A DNA stretch of 64,000 bases from CAZMVY01 sp964617875 (GTDB lineage Bacteria > Planctomycetota > Phycisphaerae > UBA1845 > PWPN01), in NCBI GenBank assembly GCA_964617875.1, contig CAZUAI010000011.1, forward strand, positions 26,222-90,221, read 5' to 3'. This document shows positions 17,756 through 27,535 of the stretch, one piece after another. The stretch's first letter is position 1, and each line of letters opens with the position of its first letter. The notes under the pieces were generated by a model that did no database searches, was not told the origin of the DNA, and saw only the letters and a list, made by a program, of their open reading frames with translations. The translations under genes were made by a program, and so were the position numbers.

Positions 17756-17976
17756 GGCATGGGATTCGCGACGCCGGACCGGCGATCCTCATTTCGAACA
17801 GGCCGGCTTCCTCGCGATGATCAAATGACGGGTTTCACGTGTTCCGGGTTCTCCTGCCTGGCGTCCGGCGGAAAACCCCGGAGGCGCGATTCGTCCGCGA
17901 GGACGCTTCGGCTACAATACCGCACACGAAGGCTCGACGGACCGTTGGCCCCGAAGCGGGGCGAGGAGGTTGACGC

Positions 17977-19149
17977 ATGGCTCGTTCGATCGGTTTCACG
18001 TTCGTCCTGGGCGGTCTGGTGCTTGCGGCCGGGTGCGCCGCGCCGATGCGCGAACTGTCGAAGGCCGCCTACCTGGACAGGATGCAGGGGGCCTGGGTCG
18101 GACAGATGGTCGGCGTGGCCTACGGTGCCCCGACCGAGTTCAAGGTCTGCGGCGCCATCAACGAAGGGGACCTCCCGCACTGGAAGCCCGACCGCATCGC
18201 CAACGCGATCCACCAGGACGACCTCTACGTCGAGATGACCTGGCTCATGTGCCTCGAGGACCACGGCCTCGACGTCACCTTCGAGCAGGCCGGCGAGGCC
18301 TTCGCCGGAACCGAGTACAAGCTCTGGCACGCCAACCGCGCCGGGCGCGACAACGTCCGCAAGGGCATCATGCCCCCCGCCAGCGGACACCCGAGCAACA
18401 ACGCCCACGCGAACGACATCGACTACCAGATCGAGGCCGACGCCATCGGCATCATCTGCCCCGGACTCCCGCAGGAGGCCAACCGCCTCGGCAACATCTT
18501 CGGCCACATCATGAACTACGGCGACGGCGTCTACGGCGGGCTCTACATGCAGGGCATGTACTGCGCCGCCTACTTCGAGGGCCGCGACGCCGTCAAGGTC
18601 GTCGAGGCCGGCCTCGGCTGCATCCCCGCCGAGAGCCTCTACGCCCGCTGCATCCGCGACGTCCTCGCCGGATATCGGCAGAACCCGAAGGACTGGCGCG
18701 CGACCTGGAAGCTCATCGAAACGAAATACCAGGACGACCGCGACTGTGAGCCCGGAAAACCGTTCAACATCGACGCCCACCTCAACGGCGCGTACGTCAC
18801 GATGGGCCTCGTCTACGGCGGCGATGATTTCTGGAAGGTCTGCGAGATCGCGACCCGCTGCGGCCAGGACTCCGACTGCAACCCGTCCTCGGCCGCCGGC
18901 GTCTGGGGATGCATGCGCGGGCTGTCGAACATCCCGAAGGAGGCCTGCGCGGGCCTGGATGCGATCGCCGACACGAAGTTCTCGTACACCCGGTACAACT
19001 ACCACGAACTGGTCGCCGTCTGCCGCAAGCTCAGCGAGAAGATCATTGAGCGGGCCGGCGGCAAGGTCGAGGCCGACCGCTATCTCATCCCCGCGCAGCC
19101 GCCGAAGCCGGCGCCGCTCGAGCAGTGGGAGAACCCGGCGCCGAAATGA
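17977..19149 (+). CDS. ADP-ribosylglycohydrolase-family lipoprotein
   Basis: 390 residues with a strong GGAGGT ribosome site. The signal ends LVLAAGC, a lipobox, so the protein should be membrane-anchored outside the cytoplasm. The ADP-ribosylglycohydrolase fold is recognisable: DRMQGAWVGQMVGVAYGAPT, the metal-site segment QDDLYVEMTWLMCLED, IDYQIEADAIGIICPG and the terminal GQDSDCNPSSAAGVWG with clustered acids. Classical members remove ADP-ribose from proteins inside the cell; exported versions common in Planctomycetes are thought to act on glycan-type substrates, which fits this neighbourhood. A TACAAT at 17913-17918 may be its -10 box. Confidence 0.88.
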   Translation: MARSIGFTFVLGGLVLAAGCAAPMRELSKAAYLDRMQGAWVGQMVGVAYGAPTEFKVCGAINEGDLPHWKPDRIANAIHQDDLYVEMTWLMCLEDHGLDVTFEQAGEAFAGTEYKLWHANRAGRDNVRKGIMPPASGHPSNNAHANDIDYQIEADAIGIICPGLPQEANRLGNIFGHIMNYGDGVYGGLYMQGMYCAAYFEGRDAVKVVEAGLGCIPAESLYARCIRDVLAGYRQNPKDWRATWKLIETKYQDDRDCEPGKPFNIDAHLNGAYVTMGLVYGGDDFWKVCEIATRCGQDSDCNPSSAAGVWGCMRGLSNIPKEACAGLDAIADTKFSYTRYNYHELVAVCRKLSEKIIERAGGKVEADRYLIPAQPPKPAPLEQWENPAPK

Positions 19150-19190
19150 CGGATGCCGTCGTCGGGACGCCGCCGGCGCCCGGTTCGCGC

Positions 19191-19898
19191 TCAGCGGAGC
19201 GGCACCGGGTCCGGCAGCGCGCCGAGCATCTCGGCGATGCGCGGGTCGGCGGGCGAACAACCATAGACCTGCCCGTAGATCTCGCTCAGCCATCGTCCCA
19301 TGAGAGGCCGCGGGATCGACGGGGTCGGTACGCCCACGTACACCAGCAGGTCCATCCCCGGCTGGAGTTCGGACAGGCGCGGCGGCAACCGGTAGGACAG
19401 CCCCGGGATCGGCCGGCAGCCGAGTCGATAGTAGAACTCGTGGCGTTCGCGCCGCTCGCGCGCGTCCGGCTCGCCCGGCGAGTCCGCCTCGACCTCCAGA
19501 AGAAGCGCCGCCCCCGGCCGGACCGCCGTGGCGACACGCACCGTCGCCCGGAAGAGGTCGCCCCCGATCCCCTGCCCGCGGTAGTGCCGGTCCACCGCCA
19601 TGTACTCCAGGAAGCAGAACTCCGCCGCCAGGTACAGGCTGCTGAACCCCACGATCTCCCCGGCGCAGCGGGCTACGATGAGCCGCTGGTCGGTCCGCCA
19701 GACCCAGTCGCGAAGGTCGGCCAGAGGGTCCTGCTCGCAGCGGGGAATGGAGTCCGTGTAGATCCTGCAAATCGCGTCCAGGTCTTCAATACACGGGTCC
19801 GATAATATCGAGATGGCAAGACGGCCATCCGGTTGAAGCGCGCACGGAGACTGCTGCCGTACACCCGGGTTCGGGGTGTATGGCTCAGTGGCCAACAT
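19191..19898 (-). CDS. GNAT-family N-acetyltransferase
   Basis: 235 residues. The acetyl-CoA motif is AVDRHYRGQGIGGDLFRATV (Q/RxxGxG/A type), preceded by the usual strand LIVARCAGEIVGFSSLYLA and followed by a helix and LLLEVEADSPGE. The family transfers acetyl from acetyl-CoA to an amine; the substrate is unknown. The first 27 residues are not obviously part of the fold, but no later Met is available before the domain. Convergent with the ADP-ribosylglycohydrolase-like gene, 41 bases apart. Confidence 0.85.
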   Translation of the reverse strand: MLATEPYTPNPGVRQQSPCALQPDGRLAISILSDPCIEDLDAICRIYTDSIPRCEQDPLADLRDWVWRTDQRLIVARCAGEIVGFSSLYLAAEFCFLEYMAVDRHYRGQGIGGDLFRATVRVATAVRPGAALLLEVEADSPGEPDARERRERHEFYYRLGCRPIPGLSYRLPPRLSELQPGMDLLVYVGVPTPSIPRPLMGRWLSEIYGQVYGCSPADPRIAEMLGALPDPVPLR

Positions 19899-20261
19899 CG
19901 AAGTGCCATCCTTATGTATTTGTCGCGACAGGAGTTATGATTCTTCTGGCGAAGGAAGAACTGTTCAGGGTCAGGGTCTGAGCCGTCTTCGTCACAAGAC
20001 GAAAGCACATCACCAGTGCCCGCTTTCGGCTCCACAGATCGTCGCATGTCCGTGATTCCCTCAATACCACTACACCCAAGACCCGCCGCCCTGTCAAGGG
20101 GGCATGGCCGGCCCGCTACCCTTCCAGACACCCCCCGCGCCTGGCAGGTTTGCACAGGGGCCGAAACGCCCTTCGGCGGCGTTCGCCCCGTCACACCGCA
20201 TACGGAATTCGCCTGTACGCGATACAATTGGCCTTGGATGCGATTGACTGGAGGAGACGCA
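19899..20261. other. Intergenic stretch upstream of GNAT and decayed gene
   Basis: No supported gene. There is a small hairpin TTCGTC-acaa-GACGAA at 19988-20003 and a TACAAT at 20223-20228 that could serve the downstream remnant, without a convincing -35. Nothing else seen. Confidence 0.5.
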
Positions 20262-20763
20262 GTGAACGCGGCCAACGGTAGTCCCCGTTACGGCGTATCC
20301 CTGCGGCTTGCCGTCGCGGTTGTCGGGCTTCTTGCGGCGACGGCCTCCGCCGGGGTCATCGTCGTCGATAACGTCGATGCCGGCTGCGCCGACGGGCGCC
20401 GTCGTCATCGCCGACGCCGTCCGCTTCCGCTCGCTCTCGGCGGACTTTGATCTCGACGGCGACGTCGATCTGGACGACTTTGGCCACCTTCAGACGTACT
20501 ACGTCACGCCCGACTACCTCGGGATCGGCTCGGACGCGGACTTCGTCCGCATGCCCATGATGCCGGGCACGGCGCAGCAGATCGCCGACCTCTTCCAGTG
20601 CATCCTGCCCGCGCGGAAGATGGTCAACGACATCTACGCGCAGGCCCAGGTCAAGCTCGCGCCGTACCCGTTCAATCTGAGCAAGTGCGGTTCTTGTTTC
20701 GCCGACAGCCTGAGCGCAGCGACCAGGTCCCCCGACCGAACCTCTCGCAGGTTCCGCATCTGA
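20262..20763 (+). pseudogene. Decayed secreted golvesin-like/dockerin protein
   Basis: A GTG at 20262 with GGAGGAG six bases upstream opens a signal peptide (SLRLAVAVVGLLAATASA) followed by GVIVVDNVDAG, the first strand of the golvesin/xanthan-lyase C-terminal-like domain. The frame then shifts. In another frame the text resumes with GAVVIADAVRF, normally the last strand of that same domain, so the roughly 90 residues between are missing. A dockerin-like segment DFDLDGDVDLDDFGHLQTYY follows and runs to 20763, where the reading becomes unlike coding sequence. An internal deletion with frameshift explains the pattern. In life this would have been a secreted protein of the kind common in Phycisphaerae. 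Confidence 0.7.
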
Positions 20764-21407
20764 ATCAAGGCCAGAAATGCCGCTTCTTGTTGTCCAAGCT
20801 CTCGTGCCACAATCGTTATTGTACTTTGTCGTACTCGCGTGACCAGCGAGTTGAGAGAAATATCGTAACCGGCCTCGACCGCATGCATACCGCCACACGC
20901 TGCGGCACTGGGCCGCGTCCGCCATCCGCCACAAGGCGAAACAGCACGACCCGGCGCGGGTGTTTTGCAGGCTTGTGGGGAGACGGAAACGAAGCGGGGT
21001 TGGCAGGTCGAACGTTGTGGGGATGTGCCCCCGCTAGTTGAGGGCCGGTTGCAGAAGTCACGATCAGGCTCCACCTCCGCGATCGATTCCCCGAACCGCC
21101 CGCGTGACGAACCGAATTCCCGATTCGATCCGGAAGGCGCGCCGTGGGGCGCTGCCGGAGTCCCGGAAGCGCAGCAGGCCCTGTCGGGGCCGTGCTGAGG
21201 TTTCAGAAGAACGCCGTGACAGTTGTGATTATAACAAGTCGTGAAAGCGCTACAAGCGTGTCGGAAAGAATCCTCTTGCCCGATAAGCTTTCCCCGCGTG
21301 GGCGTGTCCGCGGCATGGGGGCCTGAGCCCCCCCGGCTACGAAAGGCGGCTCTGGCCGGTACAATCGCCGCCGTCGCAGGGCCCCTTCGGGGCCCGGGGA
21401 GGTACAG
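20764..21407. other. Intergenic stretch with two GC hairpins
   Basis: No supported gene. It holds a terminator-like hairpin GGGGGC-ctga-GCCCCC at 21317-21332 and, directly before the ribosome site of the next gene, a 7-bp stem GGGCCCC-ttc-GGGGCCC at 21379-21395. A TACAAT at 21360-21365 lies between them. An antisense open frame (20888 down to 20634) overlaps the end of the decayed gene and is not supported as a gene. Confidence 0.5.
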
Positions 21408-24400
21408 ATGAAACGACCGGTCTTTCGACCACATCGGGTTCTGATCGCAGTGGCGGCATTCGCCCCGCCCGTCGCCCTTGCCGTGGCGGCGGCTCCCGCG
21501 GCGCCGGGCACCGACGTGCTGGTCCTGGAAAACGCGGCCTGTCGCCTTGAGGTGGAGAAGGCGCACGGCCGGCTGCTGCGGCTGCTGGACAAGGCCGGTG
21601 GTATCGATCTGAAATCGCCGGCGGACCTGGCGGAGAACTTCCGCCTGATCGTGCCGCTGCCGGACGACCCGCGGAACTTCGTCCACGGCAAGGACCAGAG
21701 CCTCTCCCGGACGGAGACGGCCGAAAACACCCTCGTGCTGCACTGGGACGGCCCGATGAAGGACGCCCACGGCAATGCGCACACGCTGGCCGCCACGATG
21801 CGGATCGAGTTCGACGGGCCCGCCGTCGTCTTTCGGTTCTCCGTCGTGAACGGGACCGGCCACACCGTGCGCGAGGTCTGGTATCCGGCGATCGGCGGCC
21901 TGCTCGGGTTCGGCCCTTCGGACTCGGGCGCGGGCGCCACGCTCAACCCGCCGCCCCACAACGCCCGGCGGTTCGCGCGGCCGTTCGGCGAATACCTGGT
22001 CGGCTACCCGACGCAGAACATGGCCTTCGTCGAGGTGGATCACCCGACGCTGCGCCGCGGCATGTACCTCGGGGCGCACGAAACCCTCGCCCGCTTCAAG
22101 GCCTTTCACTTCCGCGAGCTGACGCAGGGCGACCGGGCCAACGTCGTCGCCGGCCTGATCCACTACCCGTACACGCCGGCCGGCGGGACATTTGAGGGCT
22201 CGCCGCTCGTCGTGCAGTTCCACGACGGCGACTGGATCGCGGGCGGCCGGGAGATCTACCGGCCGTGGTTCATCCGGCAGTTCGGCCTCATGACGCCCGA
22301 GAACGACTGGATCCGGCGGCACGGCTTCTACCAGATGATCATGATCATGCTGCCCGAGGGCAACGTGAACTACACCTGCCGCGAGATCCCGCAGATCGCC
22401 CGCGACGGCCTGAAGTACGGCCTCACCTCGCTGCAGATCGCCGGCTGGCAGTTCGGCGGACACGACAACGGCTACCCGTACTACGAGCCGGACCCGCGCC
22501 TCGGCACGTGGGACGATCTCAGGGACGCGATCCGTCAGTGCCACGAGATGGGCGTGAAGATCTACTTCTTCGCGAATATCCACGTGAACAACATGGACAC
22601 CGAGTGGTACAAGACCGAACTGAAGGACTACAACTACGAGAGCCTCAGCGGGCACGTCTGCTGGATCGGCGGCTGGGGGATGGGCACGCTCGGCTCGCGC
22701 ATGGGCCTCACGACGCCCCTGATGGCCTTCGCCGATCCGTCGTTCCCCGGCATGGCCGACGGGCACATGAAGTACTTCCGCAAGCTCGCGGAGATCGGCG
22801 CCGACGGCGTCCACATCGACAAGAGCTTTCCGCAGCCGATCAACTTCAACCCGCGCGTCGTCCTGAGTCCGGACCAGGCCCCGTGGGAAGGCACCGTGCG
22901 GTTTGTCGATCGCATGAGCCGCGAGTGCCGCGCGATCCACCCCGACTTCCGCCTCTCGTTCGAGACGAACTACGACCGCATGCTCGCCTACGGCGCTTCG
23001 ACCTGGTGGGCGGGCAACATGTCGATCGCCCGGAAGGTCTTCCCCGAACTCGTCGAGACGGTGGGGCTCTACCAGCCCTACGACTACATCGGCGTGAACG
23101 ATGCCGTCCGCAACGGCTGGGCCGTCATGGTCGCCCCGTTCCACTTCAACCGCTCGATGGACTGCGAGCCCTGGCGCGGCCTGGCCGGCTACATCCGCGA
23201 CGTCAAGAAGGTCCGCGACGCGCTGTCCGATTACGTCTTCACCGGCGAAATGCTGGACGCCGACGAGGCCGCGTTCGAAAGCCGGGACCGCCCCGCGGGC
23301 GTCGAACACGCCGCGTACCGCCACCGCAGGACCGGCCGGCGGGCGTGCATCCTCACCAACCGCGCCGCAACGCCCGCCTCGGTCACGTTCGCCGGCTTCG
23401 GCCAGGACCGCAACGGCCGCGTGCGGGTCTTCCGCCCGGCCCAGGAACCCGAATCGCTCGATCTGCCCGCGCCGATCACGGTCGATCCCGAACGCATCGT
23501 CTTCGTGGTCGAGGACGAACCCCGGCGCAATCTCCGGCTGGAGAACGAATACTACCTCGTCGAAGCCTCGCCGGATCGCGGCCTCCTCACGCGGATCCGC
23601 GACAAGAGGGGCGGCCTCGAGCTGATCCGCGAGCCGCGCCTCGCCGACAACTTCCGCTTCACGCTGCCGCTCCGCGGCCAGGCCGCCTGGCAGGCGACGG
23701 AGGGGAATTACATCCTCGGCCGCGAGCAGCGTCTGACGTCGCACGCCCTGGCCAACGCGGCGCTGCGCCTGGCGTGGGATGGGCCGCTGGTCAGTTCGAC
23801 CGGCCGGCAGCACGACGTTTCGGCCGCAATGACGATCGAGCTGGCCGGCGAGGACATCCGGTTCTCGCTGACGATCCGGAACGGAACGGACCTCGAGATC
23901 GGCGAACTGTACTATCCGATCCTCGGCGGGACGCTCGGCCTGGGCGACACGCCGGATGCCCGCCGCAACACGGAACTCGTCGTCCCCGGCTCGCTCGACG
24001 TCCGCAGGGCGGGCATCTACCGCACGTTTGCCAATCAGTCGTGGCTGGGCGTGCACGGCCCCGAGCAGTTCTACTCGTATCCCGACACGCTTTCGATGCC
24101 TTGGATGGAGCTGAACCACGCGGCGCTGAATCGTTCCGTCTACTTCGGCGCGCACGACCCCGTCGCGCGGTACAAGGTGATCCACCTGGAGATGGCGCCC
24201 GGCATCGCGGGCGCGAGGCCCGATGGCAACTGGCCGCGCCCCGACGAACTACAGGGCCGCGCGGCGGGCGTGAAGATGTCCTTCGTTCACTTCGCCTACC
24301 AGCCGCCCGGGCAGGCGTTCGAGGCAGCGCCGGTCGTGCTGCGGTTCCACGATGGCGACTGGCACGGCGGGGCGAAGATCTACGGCGACTGGCTCCGCTC

Positions 24401-26120
24401 GCAGGGCGACATGGACAAGCCGCGAGCCGACTGGCTCCATCGCACCCCGGTGTTCCAGCAGTGCGGGGCCGTACCGTTCAAGGATCTCCCGGCCTGGGCC
24501 CGTGCGGGCGCGGACGCCGGCGCAAGATGCCTTCTGCTGACGGACTGGAAGGCCGGCGGGCACGGCAACGGCATCCCCCGGTTTGAGCCGGAAGGCCGGT
24601 TCGGCACGCGGGAGGAACTCGCCGAGGCGATCCGCCGGTGCCATGACGCGGGCGTGAAGGTCATGCTCGTGGTCAACCTGCAGACCGCGACGCAGCTTGA
24701 CGACCGCTATCGCACGGAACTCCATCGGTACGCGTGCGTGGACCGGTGGGGGCTTGTCTATTCGACGCCCGGCCCGCACGTCGGCAGTCCCTTGACCGGC
24801 GGATTCGGAAGCGGCGAGCAGCGGGTGTGGCTGAATCCCGGGCATCCGGGGATGCGGAAGGTCCTGGCGGCATCGTTACGGGAACTGGCCGCGCTCGGCG
24901 TTGACGGCGTTCACCTGCAGGAGTTCTTCGCCAGACCGCTGGATTTCAACCCGACCGTCGGCACGACGCCCGACCGCGCGAGCTGGGCCGGCGGGATCGA
25001 ATGCATCCGCGAGATTGTGCGGGCCTGCCGTGAGGTCCGCCCTGAGTTCGCCGTCTCGACGGATGCCGTCTGGGACCGCGTCCTCGCCGTCACGCAGGTC
25101 GGCTCGGCCGAGGCCGGCGACTCCTGCCCACTCCGCACGGCAGCGGACCGCTGGCAACCGGCGTTCACCGTCTCCGATGAGGAATCCATCGGGCCTGTCA
25201 CCAGCGCCCTGCGATACCGCGGGCGGATCCGAATCGCCCCGGCGAACGGCAAGCCGATGGGCGGCCCCGCGATGGCCCCGCTCGCCGGATACATCAAGGC
25301 GACGACGGCCGTCCGCGACGCCCTCGCCCGTACGCTGATCGATGGCGAATCCGCCCCGGCGGCGGACGTCCGCGTCGATGACCCGATCGCCGCGAGCGTG
25401 TACCGCGACCCGGCGAGCGGGCTGCGCACGGCCGTGCTCGTCAACCCCCGCGCCGAGGCCGTGGAGGCGACGATTGCGGGGTTCGACAGGCCCAGCGACA
25501 GACCCGTTACCCTCTGGCTGGCGGCCGACGGGGCGAAGAGGGTCGCGTTCCCCGTTCGCGTGAAGATCCCCGCACGCCAGGCCGCGGTGATGACGGAGGA
25601 GGACGCCCTGGCCGCATTGTCCGCCATCCCGCGGTGGCAGGCGCCCGTTCGGGACGAGACGGTCGTCTTCGACCTCGCCTCGGCCGACAACCTGCAGGGC
25701 TGGACGCTCGGCGGCGCGGCGTTCGGCGTCAGCGCCTGTCCGCCGCTCTTCGCCCGGCCGACGCTGAATTCGCTGGCCCGCGCGGGCGAGACGGCGACCG
25801 GGTCGGCCTTGTCGCCGGCGTTCACGGTCGAGCCGCGTTTCGAGCGTATGGAGATCCTCTATCACGGCGGGAACAGCCGGCGCCTGGGCGGCAAGGAGAC
25901 TCTCGCCATCCGCCTCCTCGACGCCCGGAGCGGAGCGGTTCTTGAGGAGGTCCTTCCGCCCGGCACGCACGAGCTGACGACCCGGCGTATCGGGCTGGAC
26001 AAGCTCCGCGGCCGGGCGGTCCGTGTGGAGATCGTGGACGACAACACCGACGCCGGCTACGCCTGGATCGGGCTGCGCAGGCTTTCCCTGGTCGGCGCGT
26101 TGCGTCCGGCGAACGAGTAG
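21408..26120 (+). CDS. Giant secreted glycosidase-like protein with two tandem catalytic-type modules
   Basis: 1570 residues; signal peptide at 1-28. Two related halves follow, each with an N-terminal beta-sandwich (VLENAACRLEVEKAHGRLLR versus RLENEYYLVEASPDRGLLTR) and a TIM-barrel-like part. Paired motifs include FHDGDW in both, SLQIAGWQFGGHDNGYP versus CLLLTDWKAGGHGNGIP, GADGVHIDKSFPQPINFNP versus GVDGVHLQEFFARPLDFNP, and FRLSFETNYDRML versus FAVSTDAVWDRVL. The layout resembles DUF6259-type GH-like proteins (tentative). The Asp in HIDKS of half one is replaced in half two, so one module may be non-catalytic. A jelly-roll-like tail (from about residue 1420) ends the protein. GGGGAGG precedes the ATG. 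Probably extracellular glycan processing. Confidence 0.85.
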   Translation: MKRPVFRPHRVLIAVAAFAPPVALAVAAAPAAPGTDVLVLENAACRLEVEKAHGRLLRLLDKAGGIDLKSPADLAENFRLIVPLPDDPRNFVHGKDQSLSRTETAENTLVLHWDGPMKDAHGNAHTLAATMRIEFDGPAVVFRFSVVNGTGHTVREVWYPAIGGLLGFGPSDSGAGATLNPPPHNARRFARPFGEYLVGYPTQNMAFVEVDHPTLRRGMYLGAHETLARFKAFHFRELTQGDRANVVAGLIHYPYTPAGGTFEGSPLVVQFHDGDWIAGGREIYRPWFIRQFGLMTPENDWIRRHGFYQMIMIMLPEGNVNYTCREIPQIARDGLKYGLTSLQIAGWQFGGHDNGYPYYEPDPRLGTWDDLRDAIRQCHEMGVKIYFFANIHVNNMDTEWYKTELKDYNYESLSGHVCWIGGWGMGTLGSRMGLTTPLMAFADPSFPGMADGHMKYFRKLAEIGADGVHIDKSFPQPINFNPRVVLSPDQAPWEGTVRFVDRMSRECRAIHPDFRLSFETNYDRMLAYGASTWWAGNMSIARKVFPELVETVGLYQPYDYIGVNDAVRNGWAVMVAPFHFNRSMDCEPWRGLAGYIRDVKKVRDALSDYVFTGEMLDADEAAFESRDRPAGVEHAAYRHRRTGRRACILTNRAATPASVTFAGFGQDRNGRVRVFRPAQEPESLDLPAPITVDPERIVFVVEDEPRRNLRLENEYYLVEASPDRGLLTRIRDKRGGLELIREPRLADNFRFTLPLRGQAAWQATEGNYILGREQRLTSHALANAALRLAWDGPLVSSTGRQHDVSAAMTIELAGEDIRFSLTIRNGTDLEIGELYYPILGGTLGLGDTPDARRNTELVVPGSLDVRRAGIYRTFANQSWLGVHGPEQFYSYPDTLSMPWMELNHAALNRSVYFGAHDPVARYKVIHLEMAPGIAGARPDGNWPRPDELQGRAAGVKMSFVHFAYQPPGQAFEAAPVVLRFHDGDWHGGAKIYGDWLRSQGDMDKPRADWLHRTPVFQQCGAVPFKDLPAWARAGADAGARCLLLTDWKAGGHGNGIPRFEPEGRFGTREELAEAIRRCHDAGVKVMLVVNLQTATQLDDRYRTELHRYACVDRWGLVYSTPGPHVGSPLTGGFGSGEQRVWLNPGHPGMRKVLAASLRELAALGVDGVHLQEFFARPLDFNPTVGTTPDRASWAGGIECIREIVRACREVRPEFAVSTDAVWDRVLAVTQVGSAEAGDSCPLRTAADRWQPAFTVSDEESIGPVTSALRYRGRIRIAPANGKPMGGPAMAPLAGYIKATTAVRDALARTLIDGESAPAADVRVDDPIAASVYRDPASGLRTAVLVNPRAEAVEATIAGFDRPSDRPVTLWLAADGAKRVAFPVRVKIPARQAAVMTEEDALAALSAIPRWQAPVRDETVVFDLASADNLQGWTLGGAAFGVSACPPLFARPTLNSLARAGETATGSALSPAFTVEPRFERMEILYHGGNSRRLGGKETLAIRLLDARSGAVLEEVLPPGTHELTTRRIGLDKLRGRAVRVEIVDDNTDAGYAWIGLRRLSLVGALRPANE

Positions 26121-26132
26121 TGTCGTCCCGGG

Positions 26133-27341
26133 TCAAACGACCTCGACGACCGAGTTGAGTTCCCCGTAGGGGTTGGCCTCGACGTAGGCGTTGTGCGGGT
26201 CCTGCGACCAGACGCCATCGACGACAAGCCGGTAGCGGTAGCGGCCCGGTTGCAGCTTCAGCAGCGCGTGGAAGTCGTGGGCGCCGCCGTTGGTGGACAT
26301 CGGCGTCGCGTCCGGGACCCAGTTGTTGAAATCGCCCGCCAGCTTGACCTCTCTTGCGCCCGGTGCGTGCGTGAGAAAGAGCACGCCGTCGTCCGTCTGC
26401 CGCACGCCGTAGATCCGGTCGATTTTCTCCTGGATCTCCGTCGGCGTGGACGGGATCGCCGCCTCGGTATCCACCTTGCCGCCGAGCAACGGCTTGGTCG
26501 TGGCCAGCAGCTTCTCCGCCCGTGCGGCCAGCTCATCCGCATGTCGCAGGATCGACTGCGGAACCATCTCCGGGCCCGCGCTCGAAATCAGTTCGCGCGC
26601 CAGCCGGACGAAATCGCGGAATCCCATGCTGCCCGGATCGTACTCGGTGATCGGCTGTCCGAAGCTCGCGCCCTCTTTCAGCTTCGTGTTGAAATTGATG
26701 AACGACTGGCACATCAGCGAGTCGAACTTCCGCTTCAGCTCGCTGAGGATCTCGCGGCCGAGCTTGGTCCGCACGTCGTACTGGTTTGCCAGGACCCGGA
26801 TGCGGATGTCACGGCCGTTCTGCGCCCGGATCCGGTTGATCGCCTCGATCTGCTTCGTGAGCCCCTGCAGCGAGAAGTAGCCCGTATCGACCGGGATGAT
26901 GACCTCGCCGGCCGCGTGAAACGCGTTCCGCGTCAGCAGGCCGATGTGCGGTGGGCAGTCCACGATCGCAAAATCGTATTTGTCCGCCACGCCCTCCAGG
27001 ACGGTCGCGAGCCGGCCCTCGCACGCCGGATCCGTATGCGACTGCATCTCGAAATCCGCCAGGTCCGTCTTCGACGGGGCCAGATCGAAGTTCGCCGTGA
27101 TCTGCCAGATCACACGCGACAGATCGATCGGTTCCGGGCCCGTCGATCTGGCGAGCGCGTCGGCGATGCTCAGCTCGATCTGGTCCTCGGGAACAGCCAG
27201 ACCGAGCGCGCAGTGCCCTTGCGGGTCCATATCGACCAGCAAGGTGCGACGGCCTTCGCGGGCCATGCACGCGGCGAGATTGATCGCGACTGTGGTCTTG
27301 CCGCAGCCGCCCTTCTGATTGGCGATGGCAATCGTACGCAT
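26133..27341 (-). CDS. ParA-type ATPase fused to glycogen-binding (CBM48/AMPK-type) domain
   Basis: 402 residues from ATG 27341, which has GGAGGA nine bases upstream. Residues 1-260 are a ParA/Soj ATPase: deviant Walker A IANQKGGCGKTTVAINLA, LLVDMDPQGHCALGL, and YDFAIVDCPPHIGLLTRNAF. After a helical linker (EIQEKIDRIYGVRQ) the last 85 residues are an AMPK-beta/isoamylase-N-type carbohydrate module: REVKLAGDFNNWVPDATPM, PGRYRYRLVVDGVW, DPHNAYVEANPYGELNSVV. ParA proteins position cargo using ATP-dependent DNA or surface binding; the CBM suggests that the cargo or signal is an alpha-glucan such as glycogen. No parB or parS site was seen nearby. Confidence 0.9.
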   Translation of the reverse strand: MRTIAIANQKGGCGKTTVAINLAACMAREGRRTLLVDMDPQGHCALGLAVPEDQIELSIADALARSTGPEPIDLSRVIWQITANFDLAPSKTDLADFEMQSHTDPACEGRLATVLEGVADKYDFAIVDCPPHIGLLTRNAFHAAGEVIIPVDTGYFSLQGLTKQIEAINRIRAQNGRDIRIRVLANQYDVRTKLGREILSELKRKFDSLMCQSFINFNTKLKEGASFGQPITEYDPGSMGFRDFVRLARELISSAGPEMVPQSILRHADELAARAEKLLATTKPLLGGKVDTEAAIPSTPTEIQEKIDRIYGVRQTDDGVLFLTHAPGAREVKLAGDFNNWVPDATPMSTNGGAHDFHALLKLQPGRYRYRLVVDGVWSQDPHNAYVEANPYGELNSVVEVV

Positions 27342-27535
27342 GAATGTGGGTCCTCCAATGACCCGTCTCGCGGGACGGTGACTCCGCCTACCGTTAACCA
27401 CACGCCGTCTTTGGACGGCGCCCGCAGACCGATAACCTCACGTCTACTATCGGCTTGCCAGTATTGGGAACTTTACTCGGACCTGCGCCGCAGCACGACG
27501 AAGTTCATACGCGGCCAGAACATGCGGTGCCCCAC

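Noticed and set aside
20634..24185. 1183-residue minus-strand frame opposite the tandem glycosidase-like gene
   Set aside because: Antisense shadow of a strongly supported gene; only its last part outside that gene was considered and is reported as a weak finding.
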